Source: DATJGS01 sp035494735 (lineage in GTDB: Bacteria; Eisenbacteria; RBG-16-71-46). Taken from it: 64,000 bases of DNA. The DNA is taken from assembly GCA_035494735.1 (NCBI GenBank), contig DATJGS010000037.1, positions 1-64,000 on the forward strand, written 5' to 3'. Under the pieces are notes generated by a model that ran no database searches, had not been told where the DNA came from, and saw nothing but the letters and a program-made list of their open reading frames with translations. A program made the position numbers and the translations under genes. How positions within the stretch are numbered: position 1 is the first letter of the stretch; the number at the start of each line of letters is the position of its first letter. Of this stretch, positions 51,186-60,187 are shown piece by piece.

Positions 51186-53660
51186 TCACCTCAGTACATC
51201 GGCAGGCGCGGGTCGCCACTTGAGGGGATTTTCGCCCGCCTGGCCGCGGCGCGCCGGGTGGGTCAATTGCTTGAGCACGACCACGGTGAGGTCGTCGAGC
51301 GTCTGGTCGGCGAACGCTCGGACTTCGTCCGTCAGTTCGCGCACGATTTCCGCGGCCTTCTTCGCAGCCAGGCGATCGAGCGCGGCGATCAGGCGCTCCG
51401 TGCCGTACAGCTCGTCGGCTCGGCGCGCCTCGGTCAGGCCGTCCGTGTACAACACGACCACGTCGCCGGCCTCGAGATCGAGAAACGCGTCCGCGTACTG
51501 CGCTTCGCCGGTCACGCCGAGCAGCACGCCGCTCTCGACCAGTTCTTCCGTGCGCCCGTCCGCGTGGCGGACGAGCGGCGGCGTGAGGCCGGCGTTCGCG
51601 TAGTACAGCCGGCCCTCCAGCACTTCGACACGCGCGCACAGCAGCGCCACGAACGCGTCCGGCTGTTCCATCGACACCAGCTCGCGGTTGAGCGCGCTCA
51701 ACACGCGACCCGGCCCCGAACCGCGCCGCGCTTCGTTGCGGAAGCAGGCCTGCGCCCACACGCCCATCAGCGCGGCGGGCACGCCGTGGCCCGCGGCGTC
51801 GCCGACGGCGAGGGTCAGCACGCGGCCCGGCGATTTCACGAAGTCGTAGTAATCGCCGCCCACCGCCTCGGACGACAGTGACGCCGCCGCGCAATCGAGC
51901 GACGCGTAGGCCGGCGTGCGCCGCGGCAGCAAGTGCGCCTGGATGGTCTGTGCGCGCGTCAGCTCGCGATCGAACGCGCCGTGCAGCGTCGCGGCTTCTC
52001 GCAGCGTGGCGTTCTCGAGCATGACGTCCAGGTGGTGGGCGAAGCGCGTCAGCTCGCGCATCTCGGGGACGCTGAGCCAAGGCCCGCTCAGCCGCCTCCC
52101 CAGGAGCAGCGCCGCGCGCGGAGCGCCCTCGCCCACCACCAGGACCCAGCTCGCGCCCACGCTTTCGAGCGCCCGGCGCGGCGCGCCGGCGAGCAATGGA
52201 TCGTCGAGCCCGACGGGCGTGCGCCCGAGCGCGTGCAGCAGCGCCGGCGTCAGCTCCGCGCCCTCGGGCAGCCGGGTGTGCCCGACGCGCGCCGCCGGGC
52301 GCGACGCGTCGCCTTCGACGATCAGCGCCGCGCAACCGTCGAGCAGCAGCCGCTCGGCGACCGTCGCGCACGCGGCCTCGAGCTGGAGCCTCAAGCCCCC
52401 GCGCGACGCCGGATGACGCGTCAGCCATTCCGCGAGCGACCGTTCGTGCGGATTGGGCACGACGCGCTCGCCGAGCGCGCGCAACCAGGCGCCCGCCGGC
52501 CCGGCCACCGCGGCCGCGAGCGCGAGGAACGCGAGCGCGCCGCCCGCGATGCCGCCGCCCAAGTCCGCGCGCCACGCCTGACCGAGCCACTCGCCCGCCC
52601 AGAACACGAGCCCGCCCACGAGCGCGAGCGCGCCGAGCGCGGCGAGCGCGCGCATCGCTACGCGGAACTCGAACACCTGGTGGACGAGCGTCGCCCACGC
52701 GAACGACGCGGGCACAAGCAACGTCAGCGTCACCGCCCAGCGCTCGCCCGGAAGCGGCGGCCCGGGCGCCAGGTTGTGCACGAGCACGAGCGCGACGAGC
52801 GGGCCCATGCCGCACGCCGTGCCGATCAACGCCACGCGCAGGCGGCGCCGCGCGTCCTCGCTCCGCACCTGCACGTACGAGCGCACGAAAAGCCCGAGCG
52901 CGACCGCGATGCAGGCCGCGAACCACAGCGCGGCGACGCCGTTCAGCAGCTCGAGCGCCGGCTCCGGACGCTGCGCGGTCGCGAGCTGGAAGGCGGTGAG
53001 CGCGACGGCGATCGCGAACAACGTGGTGGCGACGCCGTAGGCGATGCGCGCGACCGGCCGGATGCGGCCGCGCAGGCGCAGGCGCTCGGGAAAGAGCGCG
53101 AAGAAGTGCACGAACAGAGCGGGCAGGAACACCGTGACGCCCGAGTACAGGGTCTCGTACGCGAGCGCCGCGCCGGGCGAACCGAAGCGTGGGAACGGCG
53201 CGAGCAGCCACGCGAACGCCAGGCAGAGCAGCAGGAACGTGCGCGCCAGCCCGTCGCGGCGCTGGCTCCACACCCAGCCGCCCAAGAGCACGAAACCCGA
53301 CGCGACCGCGAGCAGCCCGCTCATCATGCGGCGCTCTTCCGCGGGCAGCGGCGATGGATAGAGTGTGACTTCGGCGAGCTTGCCGTCGCGCTCGCGCAGC
53401 AGCCGCAGCGTGCGATCCGGCGCGGCGTCGGCGAGCGGATTCGACGGCGCGTCCGCGCGCGCCGGCCACAACGTCACGCGATCGCCGGCAACCAAACCCG
53501 CGCGTTCACCCGGGCTCGCGCGCATGACGGAGGCGACGCGGTCGCCGCTCAGGAGCACACCCGTGTACGGCTGATGGGGGAGGCTCAGTGCGGACAGCAC
53601 GAGCACGGCCGACACCGGCGCCAACGTCCATGAGAGATGGGGCGATGCACCGCGATCCAT
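51186..53660 (-). CDS. Membrane SpoIIE-type PP2C phosphatase with PDZ and GAF-like domains
   Basis: 824 aa. A short helix (residues 10-27) is followed by a PDZ-like segment (GDRVASVMRASPGERAGLVAGDRVTLWPA, about 40-75). Seven or eight helices follow (about 110-400), then a GAF-like domain (about 430-550) and a C-terminal PP2C/SpoIIE domain (about 590-800). Metal motifs are VGGDYYDFV, GDAAGHGVPAALMG, YTDGLTEAR and DQTLDDLTVVVL. It dephosphorylates anti-sigma-factor antagonists in partner-switching pathways, driven by an outer-face or membrane signal. No partner is next to it. Confidence 0.9.
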   Translation of the reverse strand: MDRGASPHLSWTLAPVSAVLVLSALSLPHQPYTGVLLSGDRVASVMRASPGERAGLVAGDRVTLWPARADAPSNPLADAAPDRTLRLLRERDGKLAEVTLYPSPLPAEERRMMSGLLAVASGFVLLGGWVWSQRRDGLARTFLLLCLAFAWLLAPFPRFGSPGAALAYETLYSGVTVFLPALFVHFFALFPERLRLRGRIRPVARIAYGVATTLFAIAVALTAFQLATAQRPEPALELLNGVAALWFAACIAVALGLFVRSYVQVRSEDARRRLRVALIGTACGMGPLVALVLVHNLAPGPPLPGERWAVTLTLLVPASFAWATLVHQVFEFRVAMRALAALGALALVGGLVFWAGEWLGQAWRADLGGGIAGGALAFLALAAAVAGPAGAWLRALGERVVPNPHERSLAEWLTRHPASRGGLRLQLEAACATVAERLLLDGCAALIVEGDASRPAARVGHTRLPEGAELTPALLHALGRTPVGLDDPLLAGAPRRALESVGASWVLVVGEGAPRAALLLGRRLSGPWLSVPEMRELTRFAHHLDVMLENATLREAATLHGAFDRELTRAQTIQAHLLPRRTPAYASLDCAAASLSSEAVGGDYYDFVKSPGRVLTLAVGDAAGHGVPAALMGVWAQACFRNEARRGSGPGRVLSALNRELVSMEQPDAFVALLCARVEVLEGRLYYANAGLTPPLVRHADGRTEELVESGVLLGVTGEAQYADAFLDLEAGDVVVLYTDGLTEARRADELYGTERLIAALDRLAAKKAAEIVRELTDEVRAFADQTLDDLTVVVLKQLTHPARRGQAGENPLKWRPAPADVLR

Positions 53661-53755
53661 GCGGCCTCTCCCGGTTGCCGAGGTGCCGAGAGGCTAGCAC
53701 CGGCCGGGCGCGGGGCAAGGGGAATGTGGGACGGGATGGCGCGGGGGGGCGCCCC

Positions 53756-54118
53756 TTATCGGCCCTTCTCCGGCACTCGAGGAAGTCGCCAGATTGCCAG
53801 CAGACCTACGAGCACGACGCTTCCGACCGAGTAGAGAGACGTCCCTGTCGCGTAGAAGCTCATCAAGCGCAGGCCGTGCACGAGGTCGTCCGTCGCGCCT
53901 CCGTGCCCTTTCATGTACTGCATGGTCGCTCGAAGGAAGATTCCCCACATCGACTCCCGGTACATGACTGTGCCAATCACTGTCAGAATCGCCAGCATGC
54001 GCAGGACTCGTCTCCGTGACCAGAGAGCCACGGCGACCAGTAGCGCCAGAACAATGAACCATGTTGGGCTCGTAAGTGCCCAAGCGCGCCCGGGCACAAT
54101 CGCGTCTACTTCGTCCAT
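53756..54118 (-). CDS. Small three-TM membrane protein
   Basis: 120 aa. Three hydrophobic helices: SPTWFIVLALLVAVALW, MLAILTVIGTVMY and SLYSVGSVVLVGLLAIW. A loop MWGIFLRATMQYMKGHGGATDDLVHGLRL lies between the last two. GAGGC lies 6 nt before ATG 54118. GC content is low for this genome, as in the next gene. Family not recognised; possibly acquired. Confidence 0.65.
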   Translation of the reverse strand: MDEVDAIVPGRAWALTSPTWFIVLALLVAVALWSRRRVLRMLAILTVIGTVMYRESMWGIFLRATMQYMKGHGGATDDLVHGLRLMSFYATGTSLYSVGSVVLVGLLAIWRLPRVPEKGR

Positions 54119-54173
54119 TGCCTCGCCTCCCTCTCCCTCCACGACCCGCCCGCCACAGGAGCGCGCCGCTTGG

Positions 54174-54575
54174 TCACCCAAATTGCTTCGCAAACTCCAC
54201 CGCATGTTCGCGCGTTCGGAACAGCGTTCCCCAGGAGATCAGTTCGACTTGGTTGCGCTCCAACCTGAGCGTCGCAAGGACATCCTCGTCGAGAAGTCGG
54301 CTGACGTACACGGGGCACGGCCACTCCTTAATTGGGAAGAGCGTGCCCCCCTCAAGGCGGGGTGAAATGAGGAGGGTGCTGAGGTCTCTGGGCGAGCCAA
54401 GAGCCTGCCCAATTACCTCTGGAGACACTCTGATGAGCATGTAATCGCGCGCCGTGGGTCCAGTGAGGCGCACCACCTCCCGGCATTCGCGTGGGCTTGC
54501 AAGCCGTCGATCTTCTCCCGCGGTAGACAGGTAGAAGTCGGGTGTGCTTCCCGCATCGGGCTCATTTGCTAGCAT
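54174..54575 (-). CDS. Hypothetical protein in a low-GC patch
   Basis: 133 aa, soluble, no signal peptide. Readable parts are STAGEDRRLASPRECREVVRLTG, SPEVIGQALGSPRDLSTLLISPRLEGG and the alpha/beta end RLERNQVELISWGTLFRTREHAVEFAKQFG. ATG 54575 follows GGGAGGG; a slightly longer start at 54593 exists. It lies upstream of the small membrane gene (55 nt), so the two may be one operon. I do not recognise it. Confidence 0.6.
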   Translation of the reverse strand: MLANEPDAGSTPDFYLSTAGEDRRLASPRECREVVRLTGPTARDYMLIRVSPEVIGQALGSPRDLSTLLISPRLEGGTLFPIKEWPCPVYVSRLLDEDVLATLRLERNQVELISWGTLFRTREHAVEFAKQFG

Positions 54576-54738
54576 CCACCCTCCCTTGATCATGTCTTGC
54601 GACGGAACTCGGTGCGAGTGTTCGGCAACGTCGGCCCTAAGACAACCGCAAATCGATCCGCGAGCCTGCCACCCTCTATCGCGAATTGCTCAACCAGTCC
54701 TCTCGCCTCACGCCCTCATTGCCCAGCGCCCCCTCTGC

Positions 54739-54744
54739 TACCCT
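54739..54744 (+). promoter_or_regulatory. -10-like hexamer of a probable leaderless gene
   Basis: TACCCT ends 7 nt before ATG 54752 with no Shine-Dalgarno; same layout as at 13717 and 43150. Confidence 0.25.
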
Positions 54745-54751
54745 CACCCGC

Positions 54752-56257
54752 ATGTCTTGGACCTCCGATCACCTCGCCGAACTGCGCGCCCTGCTTGGGC
54801 CGGACGGCGTGCTCGCCTCCGACGCCGCGCTGTTCACGTACGAAGCCGACGCGCTCGTGCTGGAGCGGACGCGGCCGGACGTGGTCGTGCTCCCGCGCTC
54901 GACGGATGAAGTCGCGGCGCTCCTGCGCTGGGCGCGCGCGCATCAGTTGCCGGTCACGCCGCGCGGCGCGGGCACGGGGCTCGCGGGCGGTGCGACGCCC
55001 GAGTTCGGCGGCGTCGTGCTCTCGGTCAACCGCATGGATCAGGTGCTGCGTGTCGATCCCGAGCGCATGCTGGCGTGGGTGCAGCCGGGGCTCGTCAACC
55101 TGTGGCTGTCGCAGGAGGTCGCGAAGCACGGGCTCTACTACGCGCCCGATCCGGCGTCGCAGCAGGTCAGCACGATCGGCGGCAACGTCTCGACGAACGC
55201 CGGCGGGCCGCACTGCCTGAAATACGGCGTCACGTTCAATCACGTACTCGGCGTGACCGCGGTGCTGCACGACGGCTCGGTCGTCACGCTTGGCGGCGAA
55301 GCGTGCGACGCGCCGGATTCGGACCTGATGGCGTTGATCGTGGGCAGCGAGGGCACGCTCGCGATCGTCACCGAGATCTGCGTGCGGCTGCTGCCGAAGC
55401 CCGAGGCCGTGAAGACGATGCTGTTCGACTTCACCACGATCGCCCAGGCGTGCCGCACGGTCTCGGCGGCGATCGCGGCCGGCATCGTGCCCGCGGCCAT
55501 GGAGATCATGGACCGGCACACGACAACGCTCGTCGAAGAGTGGCTGCACATCGGGCTGCCGACGGACGCGGGCGCGGTGCTATTGATCGAAGTCGATGGG
55601 CCGGCGGTCGGGCTCGCCGTGCAGGTCGAGCGCATCAGCGCGCTCGCGGTGGCCGAGGGCACGCGCTCGACGCGCATCGCCAAGGACGAAGCCGAGCGCG
55701 CGTCGTTGTGGAAGGGCCGCAAGAGCGCGTTCGGCGCGTACGGGCGCTCGGCGAGCGGCTTCTACATCATGGACGGCGTCGTGCCGCGCACGCGGCTCGC
55801 GGAAGCGCTCGAGACCGTGTACCGGCTGTGCGAAGAGCGCGGGCTCGAAGCGGGAAACGTGTTCCACGCCGGCGACGGGAATCTGCATCCGCACGTCCTG
55901 TTCAACGCGGACGACCCTGTCGCGCAGAAGAGCGCGCTCGAGGTGTCGCACGAGATCCTGCGCATGTGCATCCGCTTCGGCGGCACGATTTCGGGAGAGC
56001 ACGGCGTCGGCATCGAGAAGCGCCCGATGATGAGCGAGCTGTTCGCGGCCGACGATCTGGCGGTGATGGGGCGCATCCGCGACGCGGTGAATCCGGACGG
56101 GCGCTTGAATCCGGGCAAGATTCTGCCGGGTGGCGGCGGATGCCGCGAGGGCTCGCACGCGGACGCACGCGAGCATGCGCACGCTGGCGCGACGTTCGTG
56201 CCGCGCTCGCACGGCGGCCAGCGCCCGCGCGAAGACGTGGAGGGACCGTGGATCTGA
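54752..56257 (+). CDS. glcD: Glycolate oxidase subunit GlcD (FAD-linked oxidase)
   Basis: 501 aa. FAD_binding_4 domain: VVLPRSTDEVAALLRWARAHQLPVTPRGAGTGLAGGATP, QQVSTIGGNVSTNAGGPHCLKYG and VGSEGTLAIVTE. C-terminal cap: FHAGDGNLHPHVLFN and SGEHGVGIEKR. Family length and order fit GlcD, oxidising glycolate or D-lactate with electrons passed to quinones. It has an unusual 45-residue His/Gly-rich tail (HADAREHAHAGATF). glcE starts 10 nt before its stop. GlcF, the Fe-S subunit, is not in this window. Confidence 0.93.
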   Translation: MSWTSDHLAELRALLGPDGVLASDAALFTYEADALVLERTRPDVVVLPRSTDEVAALLRWARAHQLPVTPRGAGTGLAGGATPEFGGVVLSVNRMDQVLRVDPERMLAWVQPGLVNLWLSQEVAKHGLYYAPDPASQQVSTIGGNVSTNAGGPHCLKYGVTFNHVLGVTAVLHDGSVVTLGGEACDAPDSDLMALIVGSEGTLAIVTEICVRLLPKPEAVKTMLFDFTTIAQACRTVSAAIAAGIVPAAMEIMDRHTTTLVEEWLHIGLPTDAGAVLLIEVDGPAVGLAVQVERISALAVAEGTRSTRIAKDEAERASLWKGRKSAFGAYGRSASGFYIMDGVVPRTRLAEALETVYRLCEERGLEAGNVFHAGDGNLHPHVLFNADDPVAQKSALEVSHEILRMCIRFGGTISGEHGVGIEKRPMMSELFAADDLAVMGRIRDAVNPDGRLNPGKILPGGGGCREGSHADAREHAHAGATFVPRSHGGQRPREDVEGPWI

Positions 56258-57588
56258 GCGCGGTCATCGGGCTCGACGCTTCGCGCGCGGTCGACCCCGC
56301 GTCGTACGCCATGTCCGGGCGCGCGCCCGGCGCGGCCGTGCGCCCGGCGAATCGCGACGAGTTGGTCGAGGCCGTGCGCGCCGCGGCCGGCGAGCGGCTC
56401 GGCGTCGTACCGTGGGGCGGCGGCGTCGCGCTGTCGTGGGAGCGCGCGCCCGAACGCTACGACATCGCGCTCGACCTGCGCGGGCTCGCGAAGATCGTCG
56501 AGTTCGAACCCGAAGACCTGACGCTGACGGCTGAGTGCGGCGTGACGATCGAAGCGCTGCGCGACGCCGTCGCGGCGCGCGGGCTCGAGCTCCCGATGGA
56601 GGCCGCGAAGGCGTGGGGCGCGACTTTGGGCGGCACGCTGGCGGCGAACGCGTCCGGGCCGCGCCGATTGCTGCTCGGTGCGCCGCGCGATCGCATCCTC
56701 GGCGCGCGCTTCGTGACCGGCGACGGCGTCGCCGCGCGTTCGGGCGGCAAGGTCGTGAAGAATGTCGCGGGATACGGCACCCATCGATTGCTGTGCGGCT
56801 CGCACGGCTCGCTCGCGGTGATCGTCGAGGCCAGCCTCAAGCTCCAGCCGGCGCCCGAAGCGCGCGCGGCGATGATCTACGCGATGGAGGCCGGCGACGT
56901 CGCCGACGCCGCGCGCTGGGCGCGCTTCCCGCGCATGGAGCCGGCCGTGCTCAGCGTCGTCGGCAGCGCGATCGCCATGCGCAACCCCGTGTTCGCCCAC
57001 GGCACCGCGTTCACCGTCGTCGTCGGTTTCGAAGGCGACGCGCCGCACGTCGAAGCCATGTGCGCCGCGACGCGCGACGCGCTCGGCACGCCGAAGCTGA
57101 AGCTGGCCGGCGCCTCGGCGCTCACGCTGTGGCAGCACCTCGCGGACCTGGAAGAACTGATGGGGCCGCGGCTGACGCTGACGAGCGCGACGCACACGCC
57201 CGCGGCGCTCGCGGCGTGGGCGACGGGCGATGGCGCGGGCGCGACGGGCGATGGCGCGGGCGCGACGGGCACCGGCGCGGGCGCGAACACGGCGGCAGCC
57301 GGCGCGCCATCGCGTCCGCCGCTCGATCGCGCGGTGTTCCATGCCGCGTGCGGGAAGCTGCACGTGTTCCCGCACGGCGCGGACGTCGAAGACGGCGCGG
57401 CGGACGCCCCCTCTCCCGACGTCGATGCGATGCTGCTCGAACTCCACGCAAAGGGCTTCGCGCTCACGAACGCGCGCGGCCTCGCCGCGCTCACGCCGCC
57501 ATCGCCCCCGTCGTCCGCGCTGCGCGTCCTGCGCGAGCAGGCGCGCCAGGCGCTCGATCCCAACGGGACGTTCGCGCTCGCCCGCTAG
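56248..57588 (+). CDS. glcE: Glycolate oxidase subunit GlcE
   Basis: 446 aa. FAD-binding half: VVPWGGGVALSWERAPERYDIALDLRGL, GATLGGTLAANASGPRRLLLGAPRDRILG and GGKVVKNVAGYGTHRLLCGSHGSLAVIVEASLKLQP, as in GlcE (truncated GlcD fold). The C-terminal half carries the usual LREQARQALDPNGTFA end. GTG 56248 with GGAGGGA upstream overlaps the glcD gene by 10 nt, so translation is coupled. An in-frame 21-bp triplicate lies at residues about 325-345. It shares the palindromic stop CTAG with the convergent next gene. Confidence 0.9.
   Translation: MDLSAVIGLDASRAVDPASYAMSGRAPGAAVRPANRDELVEAVRAAAGERLGVVPWGGGVALSWERAPERYDIALDLRGLAKIVEFEPEDLTLTAECGVTIEALRDAVAARGLELPMEAAKAWGATLGGTLAANASGPRRLLLGAPRDRILGARFVTGDGVAARSGGKVVKNVAGYGTHRLLCGSHGSLAVIVEASLKLQPAPEARAAMIYAMEAGDVADAARWARFPRMEPAVLSVVGSAIAMRNPVFAHGTAFTVVVGFEGDAPHVEAMCAATRDALGTPKLKLAGASALTLWQHLADLEELMGPRLTLTSATHTPAALAAWATGDGAGATGDGAGATGTGAGANTAAAGAPSRPPLDRAVFHAACGKLHVFPHGADVEDGAADAPSPDVDAMLLELHAKGFALTNARGLAALTPPSPPSSALRVLREQARQALDPNGTFALAR
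57220..57282 (+). repeat. Triplicate 21-bp tandem repeat in glcE
   Basis: Three adjacent 21-bp units at 57220-57240, 57241-57261 and 57262-57282; the first two are identical and the third differs by three bases. They encode ATGDGAG twice and ATGTGAG, an in-frame insertion in a loop. Likely slippage-prone. Confidence 0.85.
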
Positions 57589-59945
57589 ATCCCCAGCCGG
57601 TACGACGCCTTCACGAACACCTGCCGCCGCGTCGGGCGCTGGCGGTGGTCGAGGCGATCGAAGCCGCTGTTGACGCCGACGTAGAGCACGGTGCCGGGGT
57701 GCACGACGTAGCCGACGAGCGCGTCCGCGTTCAAGTGCTCGATCTCGCCGTCGAACTGGGGATAGACGCGCGCGTACAGGCTGCGCGTGAACTGCATCGT
57801 CGTGTTGACGCCGGTCACCCACACGTCGAGCACCTGGCCGGACGTGGCATGACGCGCGACGCGCAGGTGCTGCACGTCGATCGCCGACGTCAGCCGCTCG
57901 GACGGTCGCGCGGTCAGCGTGAGCTGGTCGATGTCGGTCCAGCCGACGAACGACTCGGCGTCGGTCGCGCCGTAGAACAGACCCTGCCCGAACTGCGTCT
58001 CGACCGAGATCGCGAGCGGTCGCCATTCCGTGTCACCGAGCGAGACGTGCGCGCGCGAATATCGGTACGTGCGGCCGAGCCAGTGCTCCTGATACGCGTG
58101 CCAGCCGGGCGTCGCCCACAGGTTGCGCCGGAACTGGAACACGACGTACGGATTCAGATCCACGTACTCGATGCGACCGGTGTGGTCGTGAACGACGAGA
58201 TTGTCGCTGTATGGCGTGACGCTCTGCAGCGCGCCGGCCTTGGGGTACAGGTCCCAGCCGCCGTTCAGTTCGTCGTACTCGACGCCCACGCGTTCCTGAT
58301 ACCCGAGTTCGTCGCGATAGTCGGGCGACACGTGGCGATGCGCGACGTGCACTTTGAGCCCGCGGTCGCTGTAATCCGCGCCTGCGAGGCCGATCGCGCC
58401 GTGCCGGCTCTCGTCGGCCCGCGACGTCGCGGCGTCATAGCCGTGATGGAACTTCGTCTCGGTGAGGCCGAGCTGCCCGACCGCGGTCCAGCGGTTCGAG
58501 ATGCGCCACTGGGCATCCAGCGCGGCGAGGCCGTTGCGCGACGTGCTGTCGGTCGACGGCGACGCGGGGTCGTTCCACGCGCCCTGCGAGTGACCGCCCA
58601 GCAGCACGCCGACGCTCGAGCCGTTGCCGAACGGCACCTGTGCGCGCGCGAGCGCGAACGCGCCGGGCCACGACAGGCCGTCGTAGCCCTGGCCCGAGCC
58701 CGCAAGCGACGCGCCGCCGCGATCGCGCAGCACGAGTACGCCGGTGTTCGCGGGACCGACGCGCCCGGTCAGCTTGAGGCCGGCGTCCGGGTCCGACATG
58801 CGCCGGGTGTAGACCATCTCGAGCGGCGTCGCGAACGCCTCTCCGCCCTCGAGGAAGAACGGGCGCTTCTCCGGGTACTGGAGCGGGAAGCGTTGATTGA
58901 GATCGATCTGCAGCGCGTCGGCTTCGATCTGGCTGAAGTCGGGATTCCACGTCGCGTTCAGCGCGAGCGCGCTGGTGAGCGCGGTCTGCAGATCGAGCCC
59001 GGCCTCGCGATGGCGATCGTCGCTCCACGGCGTGAAGCCGCCCGGCTGGACGTAGTCGCGCGCGCCTTCCGCCGAGCCGAACACGTACGGCTCGACGCGC
59101 ACGTCGCGCCCGCCGCTCACGCTCTCGAGTCCGGTGAGGTCGGCGGCCTGCAGCATGATCCGTCCCGCTTCGCTGAATCGGTACAGCGGCCACACCGCGA
59201 CCTCGTTCCACGCGGTGATCTCGCGGCGGATCCACACGCGCCACGGGCGCGCGCCGTGCGGCGGAAAGCGCATGACCTTGAACGGGACGGCGATCTCCGC
59301 CGTCCACGCGCCGTCCTCCACGCGCGCGGCGCCGTCCCACACGGCGTCCCATTTGAAGTCGGGATCTTCGGTGAGAATGCCGTCCAGCTCCACGCTGTAG
59401 GGATTGATGCCGAAGATGTACGCGCGCTGGCCGTCGCCTTCCGGGTCGAGGTGCACGGCGATGTGATCGCCGTCCGTGATCTCGTCGCGCGGCGCGAGGC
59501 TCGCGCGCAGCGGGCGCCGCGCTTCGCACCAGATGCCGAACACGACGCGATCGCCATCGACGAGTACGCGCACGGACGTCGATTCGTCGGGCGCCTGACC
59601 TTCGCGCGGCGCCATCAGCTGGAACGCGGCGATCTCGGGCGCCGAGCGCCACGCCGGTTCGTCGAGCGCACCGTCGATCTTGAGCGGCGCGGCGGACTCG
59701 ACCGCGGCGGCGGTCGCGCGCGGCGCGGGATCGGCGCGCGCGATGGCGCACTGCACGGTGACGGCGAGCAGGGCGAGCGCAGTCGGCATGACGACGCGCC
59801 GAGCAAGGGCCAGCAGGGCAAGCGCGCTCGGAGCCAGAGCAGCGCGCAGCGCAAGTCCGGCCAGCGCGTGGAATGCGCGCGGCACGCGAGCGAGCGCGAT
59901 GTGCGGCCGCGCCCGGGATCGCGCGCGGAGAGGAGTCGGCCTCAT
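57585..59945 (-). CDS. DUF5916-type outer-membrane protein with CBM9-like domain
   Basis: 786 aa. After a long basic N-terminus and signal (QCAIARA), residues about 90-280 are CBM9-like (LKIDGALDEPAWRSAPEIAAFQLMAPREGQAPDE...). A DUF5916 barrel follows with NPDFSQIEADALQIDLNQRFPLQYPEKRPFFLEGGEAF as its hallmark, and ends with alternating strands up to VFVKASYRLGI. These proteins are large outer-membrane barrels of Bacteroidota-like lineages, of unknown role. ATG 59945 has GGAG 6 nt upstream; ATG 59789 would give a more normal signal peptide. Confidence 0.85.
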   Translation of the reverse strand: MRPTPLRARSRARPHIALARVPRAFHALAGLALRAALAPSALALLALARRVVMPTALALLAVTVQCAIARADPAPRATAAAVESAAPLKIDGALDEPAWRSAPEIAAFQLMAPREGQAPDESTSVRVLVDGDRVVFGIWCEARRPLRASLAPRDEITDGDHIAVHLDPEGDGQRAYIFGINPYSVELDGILTEDPDFKWDAVWDGAARVEDGAWTAEIAVPFKVMRFPPHGARPWRVWIRREITAWNEVAVWPLYRFSEAGRIMLQAADLTGLESVSGGRDVRVEPYVFGSAEGARDYVQPGGFTPWSDDRHREAGLDLQTALTSALALNATWNPDFSQIEADALQIDLNQRFPLQYPEKRPFFLEGGEAFATPLEMVYTRRMSDPDAGLKLTGRVGPANTGVLVLRDRGGASLAGSGQGYDGLSWPGAFALARAQVPFGNGSSVGVLLGGHSQGAWNDPASPSTDSTSRNGLAALDAQWRISNRWTAVGQLGLTETKFHHGYDAATSRADESRHGAIGLAGADYSDRGLKVHVAHRHVSPDYRDELGYQERVGVEYDELNGGWDLYPKAGALQSVTPYSDNLVVHDHTGRIEYVDLNPYVVFQFRRNLWATPGWHAYQEHWLGRTYRYSRAHVSLGDTEWRPLAISVETQFGQGLFYGATDAESFVGWTDIDQLTLTARPSERLTSAIDVQHLRVARHATSGQVLDVWVTGVNTTMQFTRSLYARVYPQFDGEIEHLNADALVGYVVHPGTVLYVGVNSGFDRLDHRQRPTRRQVFVKASYRLGI

Positions 59946-60094
59946 CGGTACTCCGGGGGAGCGCGCGGCGCAGGGGCCGGTCACGTCGCGCGGTGCATCC
60001 GGACGCGGCGATTGTACGCGATGCCGCGCCGGCCGCGGTGATCCGTTGCGAACCGGAGTTGTGGCAGCCCGAACCACTCGCCGGGCCCCTCCTT

Positions 60095-60100
60095 TATACT
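60095..60100 (+). promoter_or_regulatory. Probable -10 element
   Basis: TATACT in the 242-nt divergent gap, 88 nt before the DUF1028 gene ATG; near-consensus and AT-rich against the local background. Confidence 0.4.
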
Positions 60101-60187
60101 GCCGCTCATCTCGCGCCCAACTCGTTCCAGAACGAGTTGAGCCAGGAACCCGTTGTCCGCACCCGCCTCTCCAACTCGGAGTCCCAC

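Noticed and set aside
54752..57588. Complete glcDEF operon
   Set aside because: glcD and glcE are clear, but the next gene is convergent and unrelated; GlcF is not present here.
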